Assembly: GCA_907164885.2 (NCBI GenBank)
Contig: OU015490.1
Coordinates: forward strand, 216,365,634-216,429,633
DNA from: Dolomedes plantarius
Lineage: Eukaryota > Arthropoda > Arachnida > Araneae > Dolomedidae
Reading direction: 5' to 3'
DNA length: 64,000 nucleotides
The notes under the pieces were generated by a model. That model did not search any database, was not told the DNA's origin, and saw nothing but the letters and a program-made list of their open reading frames with translations. This document shows positions 1 to 12,789 of the stretch, piece after piece (the stretch's first letter is position 1; the number at the start of each line of letters is the position of its first letter). A program made the translations under genes and the position numbers.

Positions 1-80
<80 letters not shown>
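1..80. repeat. (TA)n microsatellite
   Basis: Uninterrupted TA dinucleotides from the window edge to the MITE. Together with the tract at 329-440 it shows that the MITE landed inside a pre-existing TA array. Confidence 0.97.
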
Positions 81-462
<382 letters not shown>

Positions 463-576
463 GTGTGTGGGATATTTATTCCCACGGTTGAAATATCCAA
501 AATATTTGAAATCAAAATGCAACAATACGTATTCTTGACTAACGTTTAATCAAAAACAACAGATTAATACAATAAG

Positions 577-826
577 GAAAAACAGAATGTCAGTGCCGGT
601 CTGACACGACATTAACACTCATTTAGCGAGAGCCAGATAAAACAGCCTGCAATCTGCATTCAGTAAAAGTAAAAATATAGCGTGCCATTTTCATCCAGCA
701 AAAATACAAATAGCGTGCGTTCCATTAAAAGCGGTTGAGTTACAACTTGTTTGCTCAAGCGGCGCGTCATCCGTAACTCGTGGCACGGCGCATGTCCAGT
801 AACTCTAAAACATCCGTGTTGCCAAT
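577..826 (-). repeat. Direct repeat copy A, possible LTR remnant
   Basis: About 250 bp that recurs in the same orientation at 1964-2131. Shared blocks include the stretch from AGATAAAACAGCCTGCAATC to AGTAAAAGTAAAAA, the GCTCAAGCGGCGCGTCATC block and the AACATCCGTGTTGCCA end. On the minus strand the repeat begins TGGCAACACGG. Copy A has insertions relative to copy B. Since the two copies bracket a retropepsin remnant they may be decayed LTRs, but no PBS or polypurine tract is convincing. Confidence 0.6.
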
Positions 827-1082
827 TCTCCCAAAGTTGGAATTCTCCCAAGTTCGTCCATCCTGCAACCCAGACGTCCTTGACCGCCTGAATCCGATGA
901 ACCTAAAAATATAAAAAGAAAGAAAAAAATATACGATTCGTGGATAGCGCACTGAAAGTTTCCTGGAATAGACTATTCCAAATCATCTGACTACGATTTT
1001 ATATGGTCGGCGGCAGTGGAAGTTTTGTGAGGTCCGTCATGACACCCGACTTCTTCTATTTCTCTTCTTATTGGATTGTTTT

Positions 1083-1655
1083 CTATTCCTGCAACTCCAA
1101 AATATTCCATTTAGCATCTTCTTGAATGTCATTACGATCTTTCATTAATTGGTCCTTTAACTCCTTCTGAGTTACAAATGCTCTGTCACAGGTATCACAA
1201 AAAAATGGTTTTACAGTAGTATCCTCCTTCAATTTCCTGAATTCTCGGATTTTCAGTTTCCCACTTCTATTCGGTTGCAAAGGAAATTTTCCAAAGTGGT
1301 GAGATGGCATTGGCGCTCGGGGATGATTCTGTAGTTGAGGTCTTTGATTCCAAGTTCTAAATGAGTGCTTAAAAGAACCACGTTGTCTAGGAAAACAATG
1401 AGCTGGATTCATAGGAAACGCTTGATTATTAGACGGTGGTCTATTTCTAAAACCAGGAGGGCTCATAGGCTCTGGCAAATTCCATAAATGAGATCTATTT
1501 TGAAAATTTCCAGGTACATACCTCTCAGAGGGCTGATAGGACCAAAACGCTGGATTTTTCATCAATCGAGGCCTTTGAAATAGGTGCCTGCAAAATCTAT
1601 TACTAGTCGGATTCGAAATAAAATTTAATCCTAGCTTAACTGACACAAAATACAT
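1083..1655 (-). pseudogene. NUFIP1-like zinc-finger retrocopy fragment
   Basis: An open frame of 190 codons on the minus strand, probably not a functional gene. The N-terminal 130 residues are rich in Pro, Asn, Phe and Arg; a basic segment follows, then a C2H2-type zinc-finger remnant near residues 151-171. It starts FFCDTCDRAF with the exact C-x2-C-x12 spacing, but the two zinc-binding His positions are Gln and Asp, each one base from a His codon. From memory of the family, the low-complexity N-terminus plus an FFCDTCDR finger resembles NUFIP1, an RNA-binding box C/D snoRNP assembly factor; this is recall, not a search. Upstream on the same strand sits a retroviral-type protease remnant, and direct repeats flank both, so a retroelement may have carried the fragment here. 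The frame ends at TAG shortly after the finger. A generic C2H2 gene is the main alternative. Confidence 0.45.
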
Positions 1656-1677
1656 TTCCTTTTCTCAAGACTTCAAC

Positions 1678-1956
1678 TTATTTCTCATTAATCAAAATAT
1701 TCAATTTATTAATTACATCAGTCCCTATAATTACTTCATGACACAACTTTCTGAGAACATAAAAGTCAGTTTCAATTGCACATTTATCGAAAGATATTTT
1801 GGAATAAAATTATCCATTCGATGAAACTTCCTCACTTCCGATTCCCGTTAAAAATATATTACTGAAATTAAATTTAGGTGATCCGGTTTTAACAAAAAAT
1901 TCATAATCCATTAAAGAAAGTTCTGATCCTGAATCACAAAATAAAAGATTATTACA
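1678..1956 (-). pseudogene. Retropepsin fragment of an LTR retroelement
   Basis: On the minus strand the frame reads LLFCDSGSELSL, the active-site loop of an aspartic protease (D-S/T-G), and about 75 codons later VIIGTD, which corresponds to the second conserved retropepsin loop (I-I/L-G-x-D). One in-frame stop at about 1810-1812 interrupts it and a TAA closes it at 1678-1680. Length and motif spacing fit a Pol protease domain. The expected reverse transcriptase does not follow; instead the zinc-finger fragment at 1083-1655 does. The protease begins directly after repeat copy B, without a gag region, so the element is deleted and inactive. Confidence 0.6.
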
Positions 1957-1963
1957 AAAAGAA

Positions 1964-2131
1964 AAAACAGAATGTGAGAGGCAGATAAAACAGCCTGCAA
2001 TCTGCATTCAGTAAAAGTAAAAAGCGTGCCATTAAAATAAAAATAGCATGCGTTCCATTAAAAGAGAGTGAGTTGCAACTCATTTGCTCAAGCGGCGCGT
2101 CATCAGTAACTCTAAAACATCCGTGTTGCCA
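1964..2131 (-). repeat. Direct repeat copy B, possible LTR remnant
   Basis: About 168 bp matching copy A (577-826) in the same orientation but shorter by several internal gaps. It ends at the (TA)n tract preceding the pogo-type MITE. In the minus direction it sits immediately upstream of the protease remnant, where a 5' LTR would be. Confidence 0.55.
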
Positions 2132-2159
2132 TATATACATATATATATATATATAAATA

Positions 2160-2330
2160 CAGTGGAATCTTGATCAATCGTTTTCGGATCCATCGTTTTT
2201 CCATATATGTCGTAAATTTTATCCAGTCCCAAACATCATATTGCTTTGTTATGTTTCCGCATCTATCGTTTTCCCTCATTTATCGTTCATTTCAGTCGGT
2301 CCCTTGAAAAAACGATAGATCGAGATTCCA

Positions 2331-2333
<3 letters not shown>
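2160..2333. mobile_element. pogo/Tigger-type MITE
   Basis: A 174-bp element. The left end CAGTGGAATCTTGATCAATC and the right end, read in reverse complement, CAGTGGAATCTCGATCTATC are near-identical terminal inverted repeats, and TA stands at 2158-2159 and 2334-2335. The CAGTGGAA-CTCGAT type of end is known for pogo/Tigger elements. The interior is non-coding and repeats ATCGTTTT motifs. (TA)n tracts adjoin both sides. Confidence 0.82.

Positions 2334-2375
<42 letters not shown>
2334..2375. repeat. (TA)n microsatellite
   Basis: Pure TA run directly next to the right end of the MITE. Confidence 0.95.
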
Positions 2376-2378
<3 letters not shown>

Positions 2379-3271
2379 TATTGACAAAATATTTTGGTAG
2401 TTATAATATTAATATTTATGGCGATAAAATTAAAAAAAAATATATTTATGTCATGGTGATACCAAAATACGTCATCTGGTAATTTAAACAACGCAAAATA
2501 TCTCTACACTTCTGGATTAATTATTCATCGATATAGAATATTTGAATTTATCCGTGTAAATAACTGAACGTATTGAAAGCATTTATTGATAAATTACTGG
2601 GAATGACTATATTACGGTATATGGTAATTTACAGATATTATTCATTCAACTTTAAATTTGGTTCCTAAAATTTATGATATCATACGTAATTATTTTGAAA
2701 TGTAAATAGAACAGAATTTATGTATTTTTGAGATATTTCGAGAAGGAGGCAGTAGAGATTATCATTTATTCATGACATGTAAAATGCGATCTGGTTTGTA
2801 AAAATTTCCACTTCAGGCACAAATTCATCTGTCTTTGCGACACATGAATTTAGTTTTCAAAGTAAGTAAGGGTGATAAGTAAATATCTTAAAGTTGCAAC
2901 AGAATACGGAAGAAGTATCAAAATATATCAAACATTAATGTCCAAGTTATATAGTTTATTCAATGGCATGGACTCTTAATTTCCATTATTTGTTTGATTT
3001 TTGGTAGAGATAAAGGAGTATTTTAAGAATTAGTTGTTTAAATTTTTATCATCTACATTTTTATAACATTATTTTTTTAAAGGTGAGAGGAAAATGTCGA
3101 TGTTTAAAGGTTATTTTTAGATTAAAATTATTTAAACTCTTGGAAAGAAAAACAAAATACTTAAAAAGGGATTATTTATTTTTTATGATGCATTTTGAAT
3201 TTGCAAAATATATAAATGGGTAAGATACAGGTGACTTGACTAAGGCAAAAACTTCTATACATTTTACAATA

Positions 3272-3276
<5 letters not shown>
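2376..3276. other. AT-rich DNA, nothing recognised
   Basis: No supported open frame, repeat pair or RNA gene; stop codons are dense in all frames. Confidence 0.6.

Positions 3277-3356
<80 letters not shown>
3277..3356. repeat. (TA)n microsatellite
   Basis: About 40 TA units. Confidence 0.96.
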
Positions 3357-5301
<1,945 letters not shown>

Positions 5302-5667
5302 AAAACAACATCCCACAGGTGTTGCTCCGTATTTGCAAAGCCCTGCAGAAGCTATTCTCTAAAGTTTTCCATCATTCTGCTGGTCATCTTTGGGGGAATG
5401 GGTCCATTTTCTCCCAAAATAGTGGGCACGTTGCACATTTTTAGGTGTTCTAATATTCTGAGAACGACCACGTGGTTTCATGTGTAATGCCGACTTACTT
5501 AATCTCACGTTCGAAAACCATTATAGAATTATTTTCCGACCAGGAACAACATCATCTGCATAGAGCCCGAAGTGCGTCATAAACGCCCTATGTGTCGCGG
5601 TTACAGAATCAATGTTTTTGAAGAACGCTGCTGTAACGAAACCCCGATGTTCACAGGACCATCTCAT
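5302..5667 (-). pseudogene. Tc1/mariner-type transposase N-terminus (DUF4817-like)
   Basis: On the minus strand from ATG 5665-5667 the frame reads CEHRGFVTAAFFKN, DSVTATHRAFMTHFG and VPGRKIIL, then a stop, then WFSNVRLSKSALHMKPRGR and IRTPKNVQRA. This order (an EHR-F helix, a D-S-V-T-x-T-x-R helix, a V-P-x-R-x-T-I turn, then K-P-G-R-x-R and T-P-E-N-I) is what I know from the N-terminal helix-turn-helix, DNA-binding half of IS630/Tc1-like transposases carrying DUF4817. Two stop codons break the frame, at about 5521 and near 5352, and no DDE catalytic domain follows. It is therefore a dead fragment of about 120 codons. The plus-strand frame at 5673-5912 is unrelated and probably spurious. Confidence 0.65.
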
Positions 5668-5810
5668 GGTGTTTGCTGGTAACTGGAAAATCTGACCGAA
5701 TATTGCCACATCTAGCGTCGCCTTGTCCCACAAAACCTTTAACAGATATGTTCAGAAATGTGGTGGTCCAATCTGCCGCACCTGTATTCGAAACCTGTAT
5801 TGGAACCTGT

Positions 5811-5850
5811 ATAATCCGTCCCGTACCTGTAAGATTACGGGACGGATTAT
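5811..5850. repeat. 15-bp perfect inverted repeat
   Basis: ATAATCCGTCCCGTA at 5811-5825 pairs exactly with 5836-5850 around a 10-base loop. The arms are more GC-rich than the flanks. It could be an inner end of a small element or a hairpin in a transcript; no poly-T or other context decides. Confidence 0.7.
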
Positions 5851-6113
5851 TTTTGTTTTCTTTTGTAGAGACTGGAATATTATGTAATAAAATGTATATA
5901 TTTTCCACGTAGCATTTCAATATAAAAAAATCCCTTGTAAGAGTCAATTTTTGTTAATCATCTTTAAAGAATGTGTCTGGAAAAAAATCTATTTTTTTAT
6001 TAATGGTCATAAATTCTATTGAGGGTGAAAAAAATTCGGTGAAATATAAGTGAAGAACTCCTATTGGAAATTGCAGATTGCTACTGCTATTCTTAAAGTG
6101 TATATTTTCTAAA

Positions 6114-7400
6114 TTTTCACTGCAGAAAAGAAATTGAAAACTTGCAAACGTAAAGGAATGAAAAAGAATAGTTAAATAATTTTAACTACAATATATAGAC
6201 GGATATATGTTATCTCTATGTTTGTTTTGAATATTATGCCTTAAACAATATTCAATTTTATTTAATATATATTTAAATAACATTACCATTTAACAAAACT
6301 TTTTAATTTAAAATAGTTAACGACATAGAGTTTTTAATTAGTATATATTAATAGTTTAAATTTCTAAAGCTTACATTTAAAACAAAATTCCCTAGAAATA
6401 ATTTAAAATGTTCATATACGTTACTATGCTAATAATTTTCAATTAAAAGGGAACATTAGAAATACAAAAAAAGAAAATGAACAATTTAAATTTTAGCGAA
6501 AATTCATCAATTAGTAATTACTATTTGCCTGCAGAGCAATATTTTAATTGGACCTAAAACATAGTTTAAATGTTTATTATTATAGAAATATGTTTTTTAC
6601 TGGAGATAATCATATCAGTATTTTTAATTTAGATATTATCATTCCACGCATTTTTATTATATCATACTAAGTTTCTTCTTATAATTAAAATACTTTGAAA
6701 CAATTTTTAAGTAATTTTTTTATCATGTCCTTATTATTTTTAGTTGTTTCCAAAACAGCAAGTTTAATTTTTCCAACACAGCAAGATTAACATCACTGCC
6801 TAAATCACACAAATATAGTCCCAGAAAAAGCTTGAAATGCCTAAGCAAATTAAAAGTTACGCTACAAGCAAAATTAAAACTATAGAACAGATAGCATCTG
6901 GCCTGCCAGTCACCAAAGTTATTTCTGTCAAAGCTGAAAATAGTAGGTTGTAGATAGAATTCTTCATTTATTGGTACTGCATTTAGGAAATTTTGGAATA
7001 CCACATTCCCTCTCTGTGGTAACTCTAAGTCTCCAAGTATACGATATACCCGACACTACAAGATGAACGTGTTGCATTTCTTATTTCTTCCAAATTTGAA
7101 CTTCCGTTCAATAGTGGTGGTGAAAGGTTCACTTACTTGGTATCTGTTGATGCCCGGAGTTCTTTGATCGGAGAAATGTTCCTTGTGGAATCTAATGCCA
7201 GTGAGTATCTTCTTAGTCAAATTTAAACATCCCTAATTTAAATATGTATTAAATAAAATTGAATATTGCTTAAGGCATAATATTTAAAACAAACATAGAG
7301 ATAACGTATATTCGTCTATATATTGTAGTTAAAATTATTTAACTATACTTTTTCATTCATTTACAATTACAAGTTTTCAATTTCTTTTCTGCAGTGAAAA
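6114..7400. mobile_element. 1.3 kb element with ~165-bp terminal inverted repeats
   Basis: The left arm 6114-6278 and right arm 7236-7400 are inverted copies of about 90% identity (TTTTCACTGCAGAAAAG outward end, ATTTAAAT inner end). Weak similarity continues another 15 bases outward on each side (TGTATATT). Between them lie about 950 bp including a minus-strand open frame. Long inverted ends plus an internal frame look like a DNA transposon, but I recognise neither the ends nor the protein and see no clear target duplication. Confidence 0.6.
6723..7199 (-). pseudogene. Unrecognised frame within the long-TIR element
   Basis: Minus-strand reading from about 7199: a segment of about 50 codons (RFHKEHFSDQRTPG, then FTTTIERKFKFGRNKK), one stop, then 90 more codons including LELPQRGNVVFQNFLNAV and FSFDRNNFGDWQ, which become hydrophobic toward the end. 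The part from 6930 to 7199 is clearly less AT-rich than its surroundings and its composition looks coding. The only Met-initiated part begins at 7004. It matches no family I know. Its place between matched inverted repeats suggests transposon cargo or a transposase remnant; a captured host exon is the alternative. Confidence 0.35.
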
Positions 7401-7486
7401 GTATGACTTTAATATACAAAATCAAAACTTATACAATTACTACTAAAGACGACATTAATACAACTAGTTAGTAGCGAGGAAATTAA

Positions 7487-9785
7487 CCTTTTACATGCCA
7501 ATGCTCCTTTTTTGGAACATCATATTTAATATTTAAAAAAAATAAACTGTGATATCTGTCAGTTTGAAAAAATTACCGTTTCTTACAAAATTTATGGCTG
7601 AGTTTTTGACATAAAAATTATTTTTAAAATATTAATGTTTCAGCGTAGAAAAAATTCTAAAAATCATCTTTTTTTACAATTTTTACAGTGCGTAAGAAAA
7701 AAAATCTATAAAATTCCTAAAATTCAAATCCATCCAAAAATTCCCCCATCGTACTTCCAAAGGACAAGTTTAAGGAGTTAATAAAATAAATTCAAATAAT
7801 AACAAGAAATAGTTCCTCAATATTGCGTAAAAATTAAATGTTCCAAAAAAGGAACATTAGCATGTAGCGATATACAAAATCAGTGATATCACACGTGTGA
7901 TTCTGCCGTCTGATTACTTAGAAAATTTAGCAGAACTTACAAAGCTGTATGCCCTACAAAAATGAGACTCTTAGAACGTCGACGCAAATAACATTTAGCA
8001 GTTTCTTGGATTGCTGTTATTTAGTGGCTACCACTTAGCACCTGATGAAAATTCATATTGGAGATCTCAGGAAGATTTGCATATCTCATTTGTTAGCAAT
8101 ACAATGCCCAGAAATAAATTTCGGATGTTAAAAAAGTATTTCCATATTGTTGATAATAGTAAATTGGAACCAGGTGATAAATTGAGGAAAATGTATCCCG
8201 TTTATGAAGAGAATGGAAAATAAAATCGTCAATTTGGATTTTTTCATGAAAATATGAGTATCTATGAATCCATGGTTCCGTATTATGGACATCATTCGGA
8301 TAAGGTGTTCATACGTGAGAAACCAATTTGTTTTGGTTTCAAAGTTTGGATGATCTGCTCAGCAAATGGTTATCCTAATTCTATGTCTATCTACGGTGGA
8401 AAAAGTTCGAAAAAGGAAAATTTGCCGCTTGGATTTTATTGACAATCTAGAGAAGCACAAAATATTTTTCGATAACTTCTTTAGATCGCACAGTCTTCTT
8501 TCTTTCACAAAGGCAGACAGATTTCTTTAACAAAGGCTTTAAGGCAACCGGAACAGTACGAGACTCTAGAACGGGACAATGTCCTATTAAAACAGCAAAA
8601 GAAATGTCAAAATTTCAACGTGGGGAATGTGATTACCGATGCGACGGAGAAGTTTATATGTGCCGTTGGAACGATAGTTATGTTGTAACTAATGAATCAA
8701 ATTTTGTCACTCACGAACCATTAGGAAGAACAAAAAGATATGTCTGAACTTAAAAAAAATAAAGTTGATGTTCCTCAACCTTACATTATAAAACTATATA
8801 ATGAAGGAATGGGTGGAGTACACCTGTTGGACCAACTTCTTGGAAGTTATCGACCAAAATTACGCAGCAAAATGTAGTACTGGAATTTATTTATCAACGC
8901 ACTGAATATGGTTGTGGCTGCTGGATAGATATTACACACTGATTTACACAAAAACACTACATTAGAAATGGCTCATTTGAATTTTAGAATTTTAGAAAAG
9001 AAATTACTTTGAATTTGCTTCGAGCGAAACCTAAAATTAACGTTATACCTGGACCCCGTGCCCATCAGTCGACGTCTGCAAGAAAATCAGATGCACATTA
9101 TATAGTTACATCATCACAAGGACATTGTGTAGTGTGCCAAAAAACACTACAAACATGTATTTTGAATACAAGAAAAAGCTTCATGTACACCGCTTCCCAC
9201 AATATCATTGACACTGAGAAATTGCTAAAAAGGATTACAAAAAAATAGTTTTTTAGAATGTTTTATATTTTTTATGCTACTGGTTAAAATCCCACGCGCC
9301 TTCTAAAGGATAAAATATTTTATTTTTTACTGTTAAAGTATTTTACATTTTTAAAATGACATTTATTCATATTATGTATATTATTAATCAAGTTGCTGTA
9401 AGTGTAAAATTGTTTTATTGTTTCTTTATACTTTTTGCATTGCATTTCTTATAAAATATTACGCTAATTAAAAATTATGCACATTTTTTTAATGGGTTTT
9501 ACTGAAATTTTAGTAATTTCACATCCAATTGTTCAGTAAACCATTATTACAGCATAAAATTTTAAAAGATTCATCATACAACGCTTTGTTTTCATGAAGC
9601 GAAAAATATAGAGAAAATATAGCGTTACTTGCCAATGTTCGAAAAATGGAACATCCGGGAAATCACATAGAGAATTTTTTTACGGCAATTGTTTTGTTTT
9701 ATAGTCTTCATGGGTGTATTCTAATGTGAATTTGATGAAGTAGTTGTGTCTTTTATTTCTGGATCATAGTGCGGCATGTAAAAGG
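7487..9785 (+). mobile_element. piggyBac element 1 (2.3 kb)
   Basis: TTAA at 7483-7486 and 9786-9789 flanks perfect 13-bp terminal inverted repeats (CCTTTTACATGCC at 7487, reverse complement ending 9785). TTAA target duplication is diagnostic of piggyBac. A further motif made of TGTTCC and GGAACA around an A-run occurs three times: 7498-7520, 7837-7858 (a near-perfect palindrome) and 9632-9655, likely subterminal transposase-binding sites. The body carries a decayed transposase in plus orientation. Confidence 0.95.
7975..9248 (+). pseudogene. piggyBac transposase, catalytically dead
   Basis: Three separated open parts (8011-8223, 8254-8442, 9009-9248) plus connecting sequence give the DDE_Tnp_1_7 order. 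First comes LLFSGYHLAPDENSYW and FRMLKKYFHIVDNS, then SIYESMVPYYG, where the family has S-I-D-E-S: the first catalytic Asp is Tyr (TAT for GAT). Next is FFDNFF near 8470 with the second Asp kept, the RGECDYR-DG block near 8630, then MGGVHLLDQLLGSYRP near 8808, where GGVD has become GGVH: the third Asp is His. The C-terminus (9120-9200) retains a partial Cys-rich tail (CVVCQKTLQTC) with several zinc ligands lost. A stop at 8221 and several frameshifts confirm decay. The N-terminal 100 or so residues are not readable before 7975. Known family role: cut-and-paste transposition at TTAA. Confidence 0.9.
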
Positions 9786-10020
9786 TTAAGAAAGTGCGTG
9801 TGATCAAATCAGACACAGCCTATTCCCAGTGGCATGTGGTGGTTACTAGAAAAAAATGTCAGATTACGTATAGAACAGGAATTTATGATTCCCATCAGAA
9901 AAGACCTAGACAGTGATGTTAAGACGTCAGTCTGAAGACCGATCAAGGGTGATCCGGTTGTTGAAGGATAAACTGTCTCCACAATTTGTCCTTAACGCTA
10001 CTGTGTACTTACCCTTTTAA

Positions 10021-11027
10021 CCCGAGAGCACTCGCGCCCAATTCCGAACACAAGAACTCGCGCCGGGTATCTCATACCCTAGTTCATTTCTGCTATTTAA
10101 ATATCAATTAATATTGTTTATATGCAAACCTTACGTAACTAAAGAACATAAGATAATAAATTAAAGATTTTTAGTAAATTTTAATAATACTTACATTTTT
10201 ATAGACAATTTTTACAAACTACATACTGATGTTCAACGCAGACATTTTCCCCATTTTTGGCACATAAACTTTGTTTTTCAGTCCTTATTACTTGGGCAAA
10301 TTTAACATCGTTTATATTTTGTCTCGAGTTTTTTTGCAGGTGGTTCATTATTAGTGATTTCCAGTTCCATTGAGGGGCTTGAATAAGTTGTTTTTGTTTG
10401 AGGCACCATCATATTTAGCATGTTGCTATTGAAGAGAATATTCCATGCATCTACGGGAGAAGCAACATCTCTTGAATAATTTGTATTACCTGGAAGCTTG
10501 ATAATTACGTTCCTTGAAGGCTTTCTTACATTTTGCCGGTATTGTTTCTTCAGCCATTTTGTAATTTTATCTTTACCAATATAAAAATCGGCTGTTGACA
10601 GTGAACCTTTATCTTCGGTTTCTGTCTCAATTTCAGTAGAATAATCGTGATTGCTACAGTATTCTCCATCCTCAGAGGCACCATTATCATGGGTTAAAGC
10701 TTCATTATCACTAGAAACAGTCTCTAAAAGGTGTCGCAATTGTTTTATTTCCTCGTCGTAATTCAAAAATCGCGCCATGATGCACTAAACTGACAGAAAA
10801 AAAGGAAATATCTGACTGATGGGAGGACTCGCACGGGTATGACATACCCGTCGAAATATTTTTCTCAAAATCTATTTATTGAGCAGACTTAGTTTTAACC
10901 CCGCTGAAAGAATGTGACCTTGAATGCAGCTACACGAAATTTCGGCCTAATCCGATAAGAAGAAGATAACAAAAACATTGAATGAAAATGGATTGGGTAT
11001 GTCATACCCGGTGCGAGTTCTCACGGG
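10021..11027 (-). mobile_element. piggyBac element 2, internally deleted (1.0 kb)
   Basis: TTAA at 10017-10020 and 11028-11031 flanks imperfect inverted ends: CCCGAGAGCACTCGCGCC against CCCGTGAGAACTCGCACC, 15 of 18 matching. A GGGTAT-(N)-ATACCC palindrome lies near each end (about 10070-10082, 10835-10848, 10995-11009). The size is under half that of a complete element, and the coding part is a fusion of both transposase termini without the catalytic core. It differs in sequence from elements 1 and 3, so three piggyBac lineages are present. Confidence 0.92.
10199..10778 (-). pseudogene. piggyBac transposase deletion derivative, N-terminus plus Cys-rich tail
   Basis: From ATG 10776-10778 an open frame of 158 codons runs through an acidic N-terminus (residues 1-65, many Asp and Glu), then FYIGKDKITKWLKK, NVRKPSRNVIIKLPG and DAWNILFNSNMLNMMV, which are the N-terminal landmarks of piggyBac transposases. 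At about residue 130 the frame jumps to the extreme C-terminus: a basic KKLETKYKRC, then after a stop and one frameshift the zinc-binding tail (ICPSNKD, KTKFMCQK, VCVEHQYVVCKNCL). The DDE core of about 350 residues is missing. Derivatives that keep the DNA-binding tail can in principle act as repressors, but here the stop separates the tail, so activity is unlikely today. Start choice: first Met of the frame, with the usual acidic leader. Confidence 0.85.
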
Positions 11028-11031
11028 TTAA

Positions 11032-12540
11032 ATTCATTCACCTCAATGTTAACCTATGGATAAAATTTGTCCAAGGATTGCCAACTTTGATTTAAAGGTC
11101 TTATTTTAATTATATTACAGTAAGAAATTTTACACACAGGGATTTTTTCGTTTTGAAAAATTGCGAATAATATTTTAAACTGACACTTATTTAAGGAAAA
11201 TGTTTGGGACAGTGTGTTTTAAACGCTTATGAATGCCTTTAATGGGTGAAATTTATAAAATGAATCCTGTTGCAAGATATGGAAAAGTTCAGGCTCTCTG
11301 AAAATACCATGTTTATTTTAATATCAGTATTTATGTAGCTGTAAATAGTAGACAAATAAGGGTAGACAATGCAGATTAGAATTGAGGTGAGGGAATCCAA
11401 TAGGGTTAGTACAAAGCAGCCTTAACCCTTTCCCCAAGGATGATTCTTTCTTTTTGTATTTATTTGATTTTATGTTTACCATTTGAGATGCCACCTATTC
11501 ATAGATCTACCACTGCAGGGAGCTTGGTTGACATCTTTCCTCAGTGACTGCTGTCTCATTTTCTAGGATGCTAGCACGGTGGAATTAATTTACATAATTT
11601 GCTGGTCATGTTTGAACATTCCTCTCAAGTTGGATCTACATTCCCCTACATGTGACGGTTCAACTAAAACAAAATGATAATTTTTTTTCAGATTTTTGAT
11701 CATTTTTTTCAGAGCCCGAAAGACATGTTGCTTGAGTAAAAGCAGATAAGGAGCTCCCCAAATTACCACTTCTCACCGTCAAATGCAGTAAGCACTGTTC
11801 CTAAAGGAATGTAATAAAAATTTTGCAATTACGGTGTCGGTACTTATCATTAATTGCAAATGCAATTAATAATTAGCACAAACACCGGTCCATTCATTTC
11901 GAGCTTTGAATAGTGGGTATAGACTCGTAACCATATCTTCGTTAAGGCGCGAATGCGGATTGTTTCCATTGCCATGGAAAACAAAACGATTGAGCTACAT
12001 AAACATAGGCTTTCAAGGCTCCCATTGTGATGAGATATTTTAGGGAATGTTTTCATTGTAAACTTGAAATTGTAGCTGATACATAGTTGTTCAATGGATG
12101 ATGTGACGATTAAGTACTCTATATTTAAAAACAGTATTATTGTTAACGTGTTTCTTTGAGTGAATTTAAATAGCTTACAATGTATAATTTTTTTTTTTCA
12201 AAAATAATGTATCTAATCATATCAGTACATTACATATCAGTTCACTGATCTTTGAAAGCGATACTCCTCTTGCTCATATATTCAATATTAAGCAAAAAAT
12301 ATGTAAACGTAGGAATCAATTTCAGTTGGTACTCTTAGGAACTGCTGCATCCAGTTTAATTTAAAAAAAATAATAGACAAAATAAGTTTAGCTTGTATCT
12401 AATACATTGCAAGATACATACACAAATAGTGGGGCTGTGCCCATTCTTAATTGGAAAAAGCCGTTCATATGCGACCAATTTAAGAAAAGATTAATCGTAA
12501 TCGTTACACAAGTTAGTTCACGTCGAAGTTCAAAGAAAGG
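11032..12540. other. AT-rich DNA, nothing recognised
   Basis: No supported gene. A 68-codon minus frame at 11850-12056 has no recognisable domain. Confidence 0.55.
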
Positions 12541-12584
12541 TAATTACGGAACCGGGGGACCAGATTCTCTGACACACTAACTGA

Positions 12585-12690
12585 CCGAAAGCTACGGTAG
12601 CTTTCCCATGCCGATCCAGAAGTTTCTAGAATGATCTGGATTTTCGGAATGGTGGGGTATAAAATGGGAAAGAGAGAGAATGTCTAAAAG
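12585..12690 (+). promoter_or_regulatory. Heat-shock-element / TATA promoter-like block
   Basis: A perfect three-unit heat-shock element, GAAnnTTCnnGAA, stands at 12619-12631 (AGAAGTTTCTAGAA). TATAAAAT follows at 12658-12665 in a G-rich context (GGGGTATAAAATGGG). Upstream is a 9-bp palindrome GAAAGCTAC-G-GTAGCTTTC at 12587-12605, and an ATCCAGA / TCTGGAT inverted pair (12614-12620, 12635-12641) frames the HSE. Initiation would be expected near 12685-12695. Downstream is purine-rich GAGA sequence and a 22-codon frame from 12680 with no similarity I know. The block is clearly more GC-rich than its surroundings. It could be a heat-responsive LTR or a stray hsp-type promoter. Confidence 0.45.
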
Positions 12691-12789
12691 AGAGAAGAGA
12701 AGAAAAGGGAACTATGGGACGTGCCACCTGTCTCTATGCTGGACTTAAGATAAAACTGAGTTCTGACTCTCTCTCTGGTTTCGACGGAT

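Noticed and set aside
5673..5912. Plus-strand frame of 79 codons beside the Tc1-like fragment
   Set aside because: No family recognised, overlaps a hairpin, and the opposite strand carries an equally long meaningless frame.
12680..12748. 22-codon frame MSKREKRRKG after the HSE/TATA block
   Set aside because: Too short, no homolog known to me, and its ATG would lie at or before the expected transcription start.
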